DNA from: Oxyruncus cristatus
Taxonomy: Eukaryota > Chordata > Aves > Passeriformes > Cotingidae
Direction: 5' to 3'
DNA length: 64,000 nt
NCBI GenBank assembly: GCA_013399855.1
Contig: VXAY01006167.1
Span: forward strand, 310,001-374,000
Part shown: positions 1 through 12,106 of the stretch, piece after piece
How the letters are laid out: every line of letters starts with the position of its first letter
How positions within the stretch are numbered: the first letter of the stretch is position 1
Notes under the pieces: generated by a model
Told to the model about the DNA's origin: nothing
The model's database searches: none
Seen by the model: only the letters and a program-made list of their open reading frames with translations
Translations under genes and position numbers: made by a program

Positions 1-1282
1 ATTGAAATTTATTGTAAATTTTATAAAAAGCTTCACATTTTTCCGGGGGCAAGCTTAATAGCATGTATAAGCTGAATTGCACATTTATAGCCCTACTTTT
101 CCTCTCTCATTACAGTGCAAATCCTCCTTGCCTGTGAACAAAAATCTCTGTAAGGTAAGAGTCACAACAGGTGGTAAACACTCCAACATTTAAGGGCTTG
201 TTTAGATGGTAAATGAAACCAATCCAATTAAATCGGTTGTAAATCACACCCTTAACATTTCATCAGTAGTTAGCATGAGACAGAGAATTCAGAGCCATTT
301 CAGTATAGCTAAATGTGATTTCTTTTATCAGCTTAAATTACATCAAAATCAGGGCCTAGAACCAGACCTAATCAAAATATTATTAATTAGAATGCAGTTT
401 TTTCCTTTGGTTCTAGTTACCATATAGACGAATCCTAAGACTTTGTAAACATATGCATATGCACACAGAATACTCACTGGTTCAGTGGGAAGACAGATTA
501 CAAATTAGTCAGTGCTGCCAATTAGTGAACAAGCAGGGAGAAAAAAAATCTGCAAATAGAAGTAAAGCAGAATGCTTCACAAAATGTATGCCCTTTCTTG
601 TATTTGATAAATGTCATAACTGATACAGTATAACAGCTTACCAAGAGAACCAGGGAATATCCTGTAACACTAGATATTGGAAAATATATGAGTATATATA
701 ACATACAGGAAAGAAATTCTCATTACAGCCTTTTGTTAAATATTTAGCAAAGATTTTCGTAAGAGTCGTGTTTCAGCTTGAGGTACATATCAGCAAATGA
801 CAAGTGAGGGAGGTTTTATGCAGATCTATTGACATGATTGTTCAAGAATACTGCAAACAATTTTCTGCAGGGTGCCCTAGTACAAATTCCGGCTACTACA
901 TACACAACCCCCTGTTAAGCTTTCTACCAGCATTCCTGTGGTCATGTTATACCAAGTGCAAATGTGCAAGAGCAAGCAAATCTTTAACTCTGTGTATTCT
1001 GTAGAAAGTTTTCAAATAACTTCCTGTGAGGATTCAACAGAAATTTTTGACCTGCTAAGCTCATTCATTCAGGGAAGAAAAACTGTGCCACATGACCAAT
1101 AACAAACAGGCAGTACAGCTTGAATTACCCATATTGAACACCTCCACAAACCACAGAGTAATTTACAACATGTCATTCAGCTGCAAAGACTTCTGAGGAA
1201 ATGGCAGCCAACTGGGAGATGTTGTGTAAGAAGGCACATAGGCAAGATTCAAATAAACAATTGATGCAGCTTTAATACTTAC
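1..1282. other. AT-rich non-coding sequence
   Basis: I see no gene here. The short open frames have no recognisable domains and no coding-like codon pattern. The only local structure I can point to is the POU-type palindrome annotated separately. No transposon remnant is recognisable by eye. Confidence 0.6.
453..464. promoter_or_regulatory. POU-factor palindrome-like motif
   Basis: The bases atgcatatgcac match the palindromic octamer-related element bound by POU dimers (ATGCATATGCAT) at 11 of 12 positions. They sit in a 12-bp perfect palindrome, catatgcatatg (450-461). The match is seen directly; binding is inferred. Such words arise by chance in AT-rich DNA, so confidence is low. Confidence 0.25.
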
Positions 1283-1410
1283 ATAGCCAATCCAGCGTCG
1301 ACATTACTTCGCTCTCTTGTCAGCGAGTGGAACTGCTTTTCCACTGAACATGGAGAGCCTGCACTCTTGCACGGAGCCGCTTCCTGTATCAGGGAATCCT
1401 ATGAAAGGCT
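1283..1410 (-). other. Candidate minus-strand exon (CpG-rich, GTAAGT donor)
   Basis: Read on the minus strand, this 128-bp block is preceded by a pyrimidine-rich acceptor (ccatactctccctgtag, AG at 1412-1411). It is followed by an exact GTAAGT donor (1282-1277). It holds about six CpGs within 85 bp, including gcgtcgac and ttcgct, while its surroundings have almost none. One minus-strand frame is open from upstream of the acceptor to a TAA about 25 bp before the donor, so it would be non-coding, UTR or end-of-frame rather than internal coding sequence. The peptide resembles nothing I know. It could also be a small conserved enhancer. Splice use is inference; RNA evidence is not available here. 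Confidence 0.22.
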
Positions 1411-1412
1411 CT

Positions 1413-2600
1413 ACAGGGAGAGTATGGCTAATAAATAAATAAATTAATAATTTGCAAAATTAGCATCACCAGCCTCCAACTGGAATCCAGTCCTTAAGGG
1501 ACAAAATACTGCAGTCATAGTTAGGATGACTCTAGGTACATGCCATATCCACCATGTCCTAGGGTTTAAACATGGTTGTCTGGGTGAGTTTTTGATACCC
1601 CATAATGACATTATAATGTCAGATACCTGCTCAGCAGCTAAACGCATGGAAAAGAATGTGATTACTCTCTGCAAATCTACCAAGAAGGAAGTATATGAGG
1701 GAGGAACGAAGAATGTAAAGACAGTGTTGGCACAGCAATAGGGAGAAGTCAGCCAGAAATATGTTTAGATATTGCAAAAAAAAGGTCAGAAGCTTCAGGG
1801 AAAAAAGTCACCCTGGGGTAGATATTGCATAAGTATAACAATGGAAAAAATCCTTTCCTCATTTTTAACATGGCTGATACTAAGCATGATACAATGCAGT
1901 TACTTGTTGCAGGAAAGGACAAGCCTGGGAAGGTCCCTCTAGTCCTGTCAAAATTTGTAAACATAGATGGACAGACATAGATACAGTTTGGTTATATTTA
2001 ACAAGGTGAGCATCAAAAGGGTATGAACCCAAAGGCAAATTTATTTCCTCAAGGAAGGAAAAAAAAACCAGCAGTGAGTAGCTAACATAAGCAATGGCGT
2101 TATAACTCTGGCCATTGCTTTTTCAAAATATTGGCATACTGTTGTCATGCAGCTATTATGAAGAAATCACACTGTGAAGCAAGAAACCTTCCTGCAAACC
2201 AGGATGGGAAGCACAGAATCAGCTGCAGTTTTTTCACTGCAGGGGTTTCTCTAAAGAAAAAGAAAAATAATTTGATCATTGGTTTTGCTCACACACTAAG
2301 AAAAATTCAGTTTGCAAACAATGAACATCTTTTGTGTTCAGTGTTGGCAAAGCAATTGATTCTTGTTTGAGATTGGACCTGTGCCACTGCAAAAGCAGTT
2401 TGTCTTTTCTGTTCTGAAAAGTACTGTAATGAAGAGCTTGAACAGACAGGATTTTTATCATTAGACTTGGGCTATATTTTCTTTCAATTTCTCTCTCTTC
2501 ACAAAGAAAAAATAAAAAAGGATAGAATTCACCATTCCAGCATACTGAGAAATAAAGTAACTCTGAAATACTGCAGAAAAATGTTAGAACTTATTATATA
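1413..2600. other. Non-coding sequence with a short (AAAT) tract
   Basis: There is an AAAT-type short tract at about 1430-1450. Otherwise the sequence is unique AT-rich DNA. Short open frames on both strands overlap one another and show no protein family features. Confidence 0.55.
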
Positions 2601-2700
2601 ACAAACAAAAAACCCAAACCAAACAAAAAACCTAAACAAACCTCCACCACCAAACACCAAAACAAAACGAACAACGAAGGAAAAAAACCAACACCAAACT
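2601..2700 (+). repeat. A/C-rich low-complexity tract
   Basis: About 100 bp consist almost only of A and C on the plus strand, with words such as caaacaaaaaaccc and accaaacaaa and very few G or T. It is the first of several similar tracts in the window, all of which have the A/C strand on plus. On the minus strand it makes a spurious Phe/Val/Gly-rich open frame (2529-2828). Confidence 0.8.
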
Positions 2701-4080
2701 TCCAATATACTGTTCTCTTCCTCCTTAACAGGGTTTTCTCTGCTTTCTCCACCAGCATTCAGGAACACATGAAGATACGGCTCCCCAGCGACAGGCCCAA
2801 TGGATCTTAGCATGCACGCTATACACATGGTGGAATGACAGAGAAAACCCCATATAATTATCAGGCAAGAAATAGGGTCACATAAATAGATTTAATAAAT
2901 AGAAAACATGGCTAGAGTGCCAGAGAGCTTTTCTTTTGAACTCTTACGTGTTCAGGTGCTCACATTTCCCCTCAAAGCAGGTACCTTTGTATACCCAAGC
3001 AAGCAGAATGAGTCCACTTGAAAAAAAACCTGTCCTTTCAATGGAATCTGTTTGGTAAAGTATGAGGAATTCGCTATAAAAATTGGGACCTTACCACTGG
3101 TTTCTAAGCCCAAAACCTTCTTTATTCCTAACTGTGTCAGTGTGTCTAATAAAAGATTTCGCTTCTCCCTGTCAACTTTGTATCTTTCATATCCTCAGAC
3201 CATCTTGGCTAGAACAACCCTGCTGCATTAAAAAAGACTCACAGCCTTAAAACTTGACAGACGTTTCTTTTTAACACCTTTTTATACAAAAGCAATAACA
3301 GCAGGTAGTAAACTAACACTGCTGCACAGCATGGTATAGGAAGGAAGTGCTACAAACCCCATCACAATTATTTCAGTGAAAGACAGGGTCATCATTAGTG
3401 CCGTATTGATCAACCTCCCCCTCCCATCTCCAGTGTTTGAAAATTCATTCAACATTATTATTGCTGTTCCAGACAGTATTATTATAACAGACCTGCATTA
3501 TACAATAAGAGGCTTTGGTATAATTGACATCTGAAGCACCAGGGAGCTTGAATGTTTGCTACTGGTTAGAATTTAGTCTCCAGAGGGAGACTTTCTTCCT
3601 CACAAAAGGGGCTATCACATAGTCATTCCAGTGTGTAAATCAAATCCTCAGTGACTGCTGTTTTTCCATTACTTGTCTGTGACCTGGAACCAGATCTTTA
3701 CAACTGCGCTGTTGATTATCCACCTCTGGAACCCGCAACAACACACTGCTATGACAGACCAATATCTACAAATGGGGTAAATGAAATTACCTATCTGGGT
3801 TAAAACAACAGGAACTTGTTTATTTTTTAGCCTACTTAAATAGGAAATTGGAAATATAATCCCACTGTTTGGTGCTTTGGAAAATCTCTGGCTTCCACAC
3901 ATAGCTGGGTGCAAACCAGACACAGGAAGTGCAGGTAGTTTTAAAGCATCCATTCCCCCACCCCACAATCAAATTAAGCTTTTGCCAGAGGTGGTCATTA
4001 AAAGACGCACATGTTGCACGTTAAAGGCCACGTCAGAATCAAAGACAGCCATTTACATAGGGTTTCTGATAGTATGAAAG
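2701..4080. other. Unique non-coding sequence
   Basis: No gene or recognisable transposon. A small 7-bp-stem inverted repeat (agtctcc/ggagact, loop agag) lies at about 3577-3594. Open frames up to 99 codons on the minus strand (3669-3968) have no domain or codon signature. Confidence 0.5.
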
Positions 4081-4400
4081 CCCAGGCATGTCTGGGACCT
4101 GCATCTGGCAGGAGGCTGAACATGGGCTAATGCAGGCGAGCACACATACGGTCCTCCTGAGCACCGCCTCCAACCGGCAGCTGTGCAACAAACAAAGCGC
4201 ACGAGCACGATTGGCCCCCAGACAACATATTAAAAAGACCGATTTTTAATGTCTGTCCAGGGCCAGCTCCAGCTGGTGGTAATGATTTATAAGGGGGAAT
4301 TGAGCCCAAAGCACTGTACTCTGCGTTTGCCGTGGCATGGGGAAATTCTCCCGCATACCCCGAAGTCAACATAATTCACCAAGTTCATACCCCATGTGAG
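4081..4400. promoter_or_regulatory. GC/CpG pocket with E-box and homeodomain motifs, possible enhancer
   Basis: This stretch is clearly richer in G+C and CpG than its flanks (gcgagc, accgcc, accggc, gcgcacgagcacg). Its centre at about 4228-4290 carries CAGCTGG E-box words next to a TAATGATTTATAA homeodomain-type cluster, an arrangement common in vertebrate developmental enhancers. The 81-codon minus-strand frame over it (4127-4372) has no recognisable family. Whether it is conserved cannot be judged from one sequence, so the enhancer call is inference. Confidence 0.25.
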
Positions 4401-5320
4401 CTGGCCTGAGGAGGAATTCCACCCACACACCATTTGCATGGATTCACAAGCCCAAAGGCCTCCAGATCACCAATTTAAAAAGTGGCTCCCTGGGTAACTG
4501 TCAGCTCCCCACTCTGCCCATCCCAGCTGTGTGGGGCACAGCCAAAGGAGCAATACGTGGCTTCATTCCCTGTTGCTGTCATGGCTTCAAGGAAATTCTA
4601 CAAGCTGGCACAGGTCACAACCACATATCCTTAAGCCAGGACCTCTGAAATCTCTGCCAATACCGGAACCAAGGAGAAGGAAGAAGAGGGCAAAGGGGAA
4701 GGCTGAGCAAACTGCAGTTATCTCAGGCTAGCCAACCCTCAAATCCAATGAAGGGTAGCTTTGCCCAGGACACACAAGGGAGTGTGAGGTCTGTCACTCT
4801 CACAGGAGCCAACCCCAGCAAGGTACATTCATGAGTTCATGAAGGCACGAGAAAGATCCTCCTACTGTGTCCAGAGCCTGCTACCCTCCCTAAAAAGACT
4901 ACTTTCACCTTTTCCTCCATTAGGCAGAAATCAAACAATTTTGCAGTATGAACCAGTGCCTGTTCTCGTAGGCAAACTGGATTCAAAGCCTGATACCATG
5001 CTCGTGGTTTGTCGCTGCTTGGGCTGGTGTGGGTGGGGAAGCTGGAGGAGAAACTTCTTGACCTGGTATAGAATGTGTATCCTTAGAGTCAAATGAAACC
5101 CTGGTGACTTTGTGACTAGTGAGCCAGGGAAAGGCAGGAGGAGGCTGTTTGCCATCCTATTAGGGATGGATATCTCTGGTTAAACAAGCAGGGAAGCAAG
5201 ACATGCTGGAACAGAGACCGAATCCAGGAGAAACAGGATAAGTTTGTTGCTTATATGGAAGAAGAGAACATGGATGTAATTCTACCCACCAGGCTAACAG
5301 TGACACAGCTAGTTCTGCAC
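4401..5320. other. Unique non-coding sequence
   Basis: Moderate GC content and no recognised gene. The words acagctag and nearby bases at 5297-5310 faintly recall the core of old mammalian-wide SINEs, but the match is too short to call. Confidence 0.5.
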
Positions 5321-5321
5321 T

Positions 5322-5353
5322 AAAAAAAAAAAAAAAAAAAAAGAAAGAAGAAA
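5322..5353 (+). repeat. Poly(A) tract with a GAAA-rich tail
   Basis: An A run of about 20 is followed by gaaagaagaaag. No transposon body is recognisable upstream, so I call it a simple repeat rather than a retroposon tail. Confidence 0.85.
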
Positions 5354-8300
5354 GGTGACTAACGGTGTTTGTTTAAGAGGAGGTGAGAGACCAAAATCTC
5401 TGGCTGCTTCAAGGAAGGCGCAGGCCTCTGTTTTGCCAGTCACTGCCAATCTCCTTGGCTCCCTCTGACAGCAGGGGAAGACACAGGCATACGCTGCACT
5501 GAGTACATGATCCAGCAGCCCCCACACACTAAGGCAACAGTGCCAACATTTGTTTTCAATATTCGGGAAAGCCAAGCAAATAGGTCTTAGCGTTTTGTAC
5601 TGAAACAAAACAACAGAAGTCATGGCCTTGAAACCTCAGTGGTGCTCTCCTGCAATTATTTCAAAAAAGACCCATCTTATTCTCCTGTATTTGTACTCAG
5701 CAGGGGGAGGTTAACTTCTCTGATGCCTGTGATGTCAGCTTGAGAGCTCTGCTTAGGACACCATCATAATTCTTGTCTTTCTTTTTTGCTAATGGTTGCA
5801 TACCTTTGATTAAAACCTGCATGGTGCATTAAAGGCTAAAACAGATGATGAATGCCATGTAGTACTTTGTGTTAGATCAGAGTTGATTAGAATTTTTGAT
5901 GATCCAGCAGCTAGAAGAGGAAACTGCATGAGCAGTGAAAATATTCAGCTGTTACTGTTGTAGCAGGCAGTGGTTTTTGTTTGACACAAGATACAAAACA
6001 GTAACTAAATGGACAATGTACTCTTTTGGTCAATGAATGGCTTTATAGCACAATAGAGCTCTGTAAATAAAAGCTCATGAATTAATCAGTCCAAATATTT
6101 GTAAGACTTCTTGCTTGTTTTCAAGTGGGCAACCCTCCCCCCACCACCAGTTTTGGAGCTGGATGCTAGTTAGTTTATTTTTCATCACTGCAAATGTAAC
6201 TGTCAAGTATTTAAAACAAACAAGCAAACAAAAAAACCCACGTAGTAAAAGTTAAAGATACTGACCCAAGTGCATATCACATCAGCATCCAGACAGATAT
6301 CTTTAGTAATCTCTGCCAACACAGCAGTTTAGCAAAACAGTATTGCTGCTCTGGGTGAAAAGATTTAGTTAAACAGGACAGACCAGTTGCAGAAGAGGAA
6401 GCTGCCTGATTAAACAAAACGCTGGCAGAAAACTGGCAGTACCAGCAAACTGAATGTGCATTGGAGGGAGGTTCACTTTCTAAGGTCATCCAAAATTTGA
6501 CAGAAGAGTGCATGGAACAAGTGCATTGAATAGGAACAGAAGGAAAGAGACAAGAGATGATTGAGAAGAGATGGAAGAAAGAAAAGAAATTAAAAAAAAA
6601 AAAGCGCCAAACTGTTTTTACAAGGAAATTGGATTTTATATTCTCTTTGATGGTCTTATTAACTTAAAGAACATCAGGATAATTTTTCTTATATGTAGCT
6701 CTTAAAGGTCTCTTCCTCCAATTTTAAAGAACGACACTTGATGCCACCATCTTACAAGGCAGGACACAAGTTATTAACTCACTATTTGTAAGAATGTTGC
6801 TAAGTATCATCAATTACTTTTACAGTCCAAGTGAGTTTAAGTAACTATCTCAACCTTCCCAGAGCAGTACACTGATGTCACAGTGGTTTCTTTGTCAGTT
6901 ACTGCCCTACATAACACTTCTAAACTAGATCACGGCACTCAGATCAGTGGATGGCTAAGGCTACAGAGCTGAAGGGAATTTAAATCCAAGACCTCCCTAC
7001 TTTCACTACATCATTTTGAAGAAGTATCAATATCTTCAGATTCACAGGCCATTCTAGTGTTCAAGTTAGAGCTGCCTTTCAAATCAGTTACATGTTTGCA
7101 AACATGGCATAAACCACCAAATCTCCTCTTAGATTTAAGAAGGGAGAGCTGGGTAGAAAACGTATTTTGAGAACCCCAGAAGTAGTAAAGGAAAGCCACA
7201 AAGGCCACTGAAATGAAAACACTTCTACCAGTATCACAGATAAAGCTACTTCCACAAGTGCAAGAAAATTGCAACTTGCTCTTGCTCCAGGCTTCCCCAG
7301 GATATGGGGTTCAGAGGTCTAGACTCTCCTGGACAAATGCTCTGCTCACCATGTGGACAGCTACAAGTTCGTTCTCAAGCAAGCTCTTGTTTGAAAGCCA
7401 CACTGAGGATACTGATCAGACAGCACTTCCTCTCTCCTGAATGTACTTTACTGATCTTAGATCCTTGCTTGGATGATTCTCTCTGAGGCAAGAAACTTTC
7501 TTTGTGCTTTCTATCCATGAAGACATGAGTGCCCAAAGCACGAGGCCTCCTTAAATTAAACAATCTTTTAGCAGATTACAGAATGTCCTGCCCTGTCTAG
7601 GCCAGTGGGAGGTGAGAGATCTCCCATCAGAGTGCATAATTACTGTTATCCAGACATGCTTTTCCTAAAGTAGGCTGCTGTAATCAGAGAAAATAAAAAA
7701 AAAATAAACCGCAACAAACCACAGCTGCATTTCTAGCTTCAAAGCATACCTAGTGCTATCTCCAAAAACTTATCTTTTTCCAATTTTTGCTACTCACAAC
7801 TCCAATGCAGCTGATTAGGTGTACAAGATATATAAGTGAAAAAGGAGTCATCCTAGAAAGAGGGTGAAACAAAGGCAAAGCACATCACAGACATCACTGA
7901 CAGCTTCAAACAAAGCCAGTTCGACAAGCCAAAGCAGTAACTAAATAATCTCTTCTCTTATGGAGATAATGGGTTTTGGTTCCCAAAAACTGTATCAAAT
8001 TTTGTATGTATTTGCACTCTGTTATGGTTAAGTGCTCTTTCCTCTTAATGTTTGAAAGGAACGTACTCCAAAGGCACACTAGCTAGATTACATGGACACA
8101 TTATAAGTTTCACAATCTTGAGAGCATCCTACTTTGATCTCAGAAGTTGATTGTTGGAATCCCACAGAGCAAAGAGATAGCACAGGAGGGCCTTTTCACT
8201 GATATATACATAAGGAAAAATTTACTAGAGTTCTGTGAAATTGCTTTGGTTTAGAATTTTCTCAAGTGTTTCATTTCAACTATAAATAGAAAACAGAATC

Positions 8301-9420
8301 TCATGACAAAGATGTAGTTGACATAGTGTGCAATTTATCATCTGTGAGCACATTTCAGAGTGCTTGTCTCAAAGCTGACGTGCTGTGTGGACTGTGGAAT
8401 ATGACTATATTAATATATTCCATGACAAATGTAAGAAAAAGTAGCTGAGATACTGGCAATCCACAAAGAAAATTCTACATTGCCTCTCCTGATCTGAACT
8501 TCTTTTTGATAACAGATAACCTTGTGGAGGCAAAATTCTTCCAGCATAAATGGAAAAAGTGTTGCTTCTCTGGCTCACTTCCTACCATGCTTTTGCCATG
8601 GCTTGTAAAGACCTATTCCTGGAAGCACACTTAAATAGATTTGACTTCTTTCCCACCTATAAAAATACCACAGACATGCAAATGATCCATGATCTATGTA
8701 TTCAGTAGAGAGCCACTGAAGTCAATGAACCAACATAAACAAAAACTACAGTATCTGATTCCGATTTTGTCACTCCTTTTCACAGTATTTTTCTCCTCAG
8801 AACCATTTCTAGCAAGAATGAAAAAGTAACGTTTTACAGTTGAACACTCACATACTCCCACATCTCTGAGAGCAGATCCATGGGTATGAGTATAGGTTTA
8901 CCCTACCAGTATCAGCACAACTGAAAGAGGCATCTGACCTTATCTGCTAAAATCCAATGTAACATGTCAAGGGCTGTAAGTGATTTAAGGCTGCAGACAA
9001 GGTGCTACACTTCAGAGTGCAGATGGTGACCATTACAGAGGAGGGTTCTAGATTCAGTCCACTTGACTGTTGGCTTCACTGACTATACAGTACTGAGCAC
9101 ACTTGGATTATCACTGAGAATTGTTTTTTAGTTCTTTGTGCTCTAAGAGGCAGCCTATGTGCTGCAAAAGCAGACTCGTGACTTTACTGTAGTAATGGTC
9201 AAGCAGTTTAAAAGTTTCTCTGTCCTTCTAAGCCACTTTCCAACTCTCTTTGCACAGGTATAAATCCAAATTGCTGAGTCTAGCTTCAGCAGAAGTCTCT
9301 AGATTTGCACAGAGATAACTAGTAGCTGACCTTAGCCCATTGAGTTTTCTTTTACAACTTTCACAATAAAGCACTAGCAGTCAACAGTTGTTAAAAAACA
9401 AGGCCCAGACTGGTATTTGC
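5354..9420. other. Unique AT-rich non-coding sequence
   Basis: Four kilobases with no supported gene. There are short A tracts near 6591 and 7687. Open frames are all below 95 codons, overlap on both strands and lack family features. No CR1 3' signature or LTR signature is seen. Confidence 0.55.
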
Positions 9421-9465
9421 CTGCTTCTTCTCTGCTTCTTTTCTGCTTCTTCATCTGCTTCTCTT
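9421..9465 (+). repeat. CTGCTTCTT-type minisatellite, 4 units
   Basis: Four imperfect units of 11-12 bp start at 9421, 9432, 9443 and 9455. Each begins ctgcttct and differs only in the last few bases. The result is a pure pyrimidine-biased strand. On the plus strand it reads as a Ser/Leu-rich frame, which I regard as a shadow. Confidence 0.85.
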
Positions 9466-9527
9466 ACACAAGGAGCACAGACTCCTGCAACTGGTAACAG
9501 CAATAGCCTTAAATTCTGGTGGACATG

Positions 9528-9540
9528 CCACCAGAGGGCA
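9528..9540 (+). promoter_or_regulatory. CTCF-like motif, plus orientation
   Basis: The 13 bases ccaccagagggca fit the core CTCF consensus CCAC(C/T)AG(A/G)(G/T)GGCA with no mismatch. The upstream tg also fits the extended motif. CTCF is the vertebrate insulator and loop-anchor protein; this core is its best-known recognition word. It faces the two minus-oriented motifs at 25.1 kb. Occupancy is not shown by sequence alone. Confidence 0.5.
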
Positions 9541-10045
9541 ATGAAATGCATAGATTGTGTCAGCATCTTACAGATGGAGCTTTTTGGCCCCAAGTCTAGG
9601 AGGTGAAAGCTCCTGTGACAGCCATAAACATGCTTAGTAGCTGCCATGAGCAGACTTGGATCCATTTTAAGACGACATCCAGTCTGTGCTTCTATCCAAC
9701 ATTACAGTAGGATAAGGCTGCAACTTCTCTTCTTGTATTGGTCAAACCTTGCAAAGCTAACAGCTTCCATAGTCAGACAAAAATTTACTCGTGACCTTAG
9801 AGACAAATACTTCCAACAGAGAAACCGTACCCAAAGCTGTCAACATGCCACTGGCTTCATGCTCCTTCACATCCCTGCACCTCCATTCAGCTAAGGCAAG
9901 GGGGGAGATCCAAGTTCTGAGAAGTGGTTCATTCAGATGAATTTGATGTCTCTTGGGCAGAAATTATGATGTTCTTTGGTACATGGCAAACTGCATGGTG
10001 TACCCTCCACTTTTCCGGCGTTGTCTTCAGTCTTCCAGGTCTATT

Positions 10046-10132
10046 ATTTGCAAATGCTCCTTTCGAAATCCAGAGGCTAAGAATTGATTATGCATCTTTT
10101 AGTGCTAAATTATGCATAGAAATGTATGCAAT
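10046..10132. promoter_or_regulatory. Cluster of POU/octamer-type words
   Basis: Four octamer-related words occur in under 90 bp: atttgcaaat (10046-10055, a perfect palindrome), attatgcat (10087-10095), aattatgcat (10108-10117) and tatgcaat (10125-10132). POU-domain factors recognise ATGCAAAT and close variants. The spacing suggests a compact regulatory element, but neither conservation nor binding can be tested here. Confidence 0.3.
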
Positions 10133-12020
10133 ATACCTCTGGTTTCAAGTCACCTTCCAACACTTTATTATTTTGCAGAGCAATACACAGGCATTGATTA
10201 ACTACAGAATAAAAACTGAATCTTGCATTTGTGTGTGAATAATTTTCTTGTGACACAATTTAATCATCTTCCTTGGGTACCAGAAACTACTGCCTGGTAT
10301 TTTAAGCTCCAGATACAGGATTTGGGTGTCCTAGCTAGACTCAAATTGGCCTAATCCAGAAGCTAGTTACTTCCGGTTATATGATGAGAGCACTCTGAAT
10401 TAGCTGCCCATTTTGACAATCTATATATTCAGAAGATGTTTAGGTAGAAGGTGAACAGATGTGGCCTGGTATAAGAACACGTGTCCTAGGCGCATATGTA
10501 GGACCTATGAGTGGCTGGCTGATAGCTCCTCAGCTCTGCTGGTCTCACCTCTGGATTACATCTGAACAAATTCAGATACTGTCAGGTACTCAAACCAGGG
10601 TTTCTATATTCAGATATCAACAAAGTTTTCCTTGTTTTCCTTGCCACTAATGTGGGGTCTGATCAGGAAAGCTGTTGAAGTCCATAGGAGCCAAAGTGAT
10701 TTCAAAACTTTACAGAATCAGCATCTTAATGGCATTAAAAAAACTGCATTAATACAAAGCCAAGGAATGAAGGTAAACATTTACCATAAGTAATTAGAGA
10801 TTTAAAAAGCAAGTATGCTGTCTGCTAGACAGTACCAACCAGAGTAACTTTTGTCTTCCAGGCATGAGCCAGAAGGTTAGATTAACTTTCAACACTATTA
10901 TACTGGCATTAGTGATTGATATCTCAAAGACTGATACTGTGGTGGATATAATTTGCATACTTACCAATGAAGGAGCTCAACTCCAACAGGTACAAAAATA
11001 GTTCAAAAAAGTTTAAGAAAATAAAGAGTTCAAAACATTTGAAAGTGCTTTGGTCTTAAGAGAGGGGCCCGGATAAGTCTTCTGTAAAAAGAAGGAAAGT
11101 AGCTGGTGCATGTAAAAGAGGTTTAATAAGTCGGGTGGGAGGGAAAGGAGAGAAGTGAGACTGGGATTTGGAAAAAGATTCTATAAATGTTGCTTTAACT
11201 ATTAATTGAAGAGTAAACAGCCTATTAAATTCTTATGGAATGTGTCTATGAAAAGCAGTAGCACAAGTCAGATCTGCCCCATGTGGATGTTGTTTATGAA
11301 GCCACCTCCTTGGAAGTGTTCCTCAGACTTTTGACAAATGAACTTTCTGTAGATTGTAGGTTTGAACACGGAATGCCTATTGTTTCCATCTGCCTTTTGC
11401 TTGTTCAGTTCCTTGGGGGCTCAATACAGAGACATTTAGTAGAAAGAAGGGTTTATTGAGAGGCAAAGGCACATTCTAGGAAAATGCACCAGGAGGGAAA
11501 AAAAACAACAAACCCACAACAAAAACAGCACATAACCAACCACTGGTTTCTACAGAAATTAAACTGTTGCAGAAGAATGTTTTTTAAAAAGCACATACAT
11601 TTTTCATGGAGTGGGCCTAAAGCACTTATTTATATTTCATCTCTGTATGACATGGTTTTGCTCATCTAATTCCATTTAGAACATTACAATTTTTGTTTTA
11701 AATGCCTCTGTGCTGAAACGTATTCCAGTGCCCTGGAGGTGCTGGTGTTGTGAATGTTATCTAAATGACTCGTTCGAATTTTTAAGGACAACTCAGCTTA
11801 AAATAAAAGTAAAACCAGAATACTGTATTTCTAAAGTTTTTAGTTTGGGGTGCAAACACGAAAGATGCAAAACAACAGATAGCACTTGAATGGAGTCACA
11901 TGATTTCTGCTCTTTTCTACTTTTCTACTTGGGTGAAGCCAGACACCTGCAAAGGGCATCTTCTCCTGATATGCAGAGGGTGAATCTTGATTGCTTATGG
12001 TGTTTCTGCAAAGGCTTTTC
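10133..12020. other. Unique non-coding sequence
   Basis: AT-rich, with a short A/C tract near 11500-11525. No gene or recognised transposon. Confidence 0.55.
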
Positions 12021-12021
12021 A

Positions 12022-12106
12022 CCAAAAAAAACAAAACAAAAAACAAAAAAAACAAACAAACAAAAAAAACAAAAACAAAAACAAACAAAAAAAACCCCAC
12101 CAAACA
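12022..12106 (+). repeat. A/C-rich simple repeat (A-runs punctuated by single C)
   Basis: About 85 bp of A runs interrupted by single C bases, followed by ccccacc. Two overlapping minus-strand frames over it are Phe/Val/Cys-rich artefacts. The tract may be unstable in length. Confidence 0.9.
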
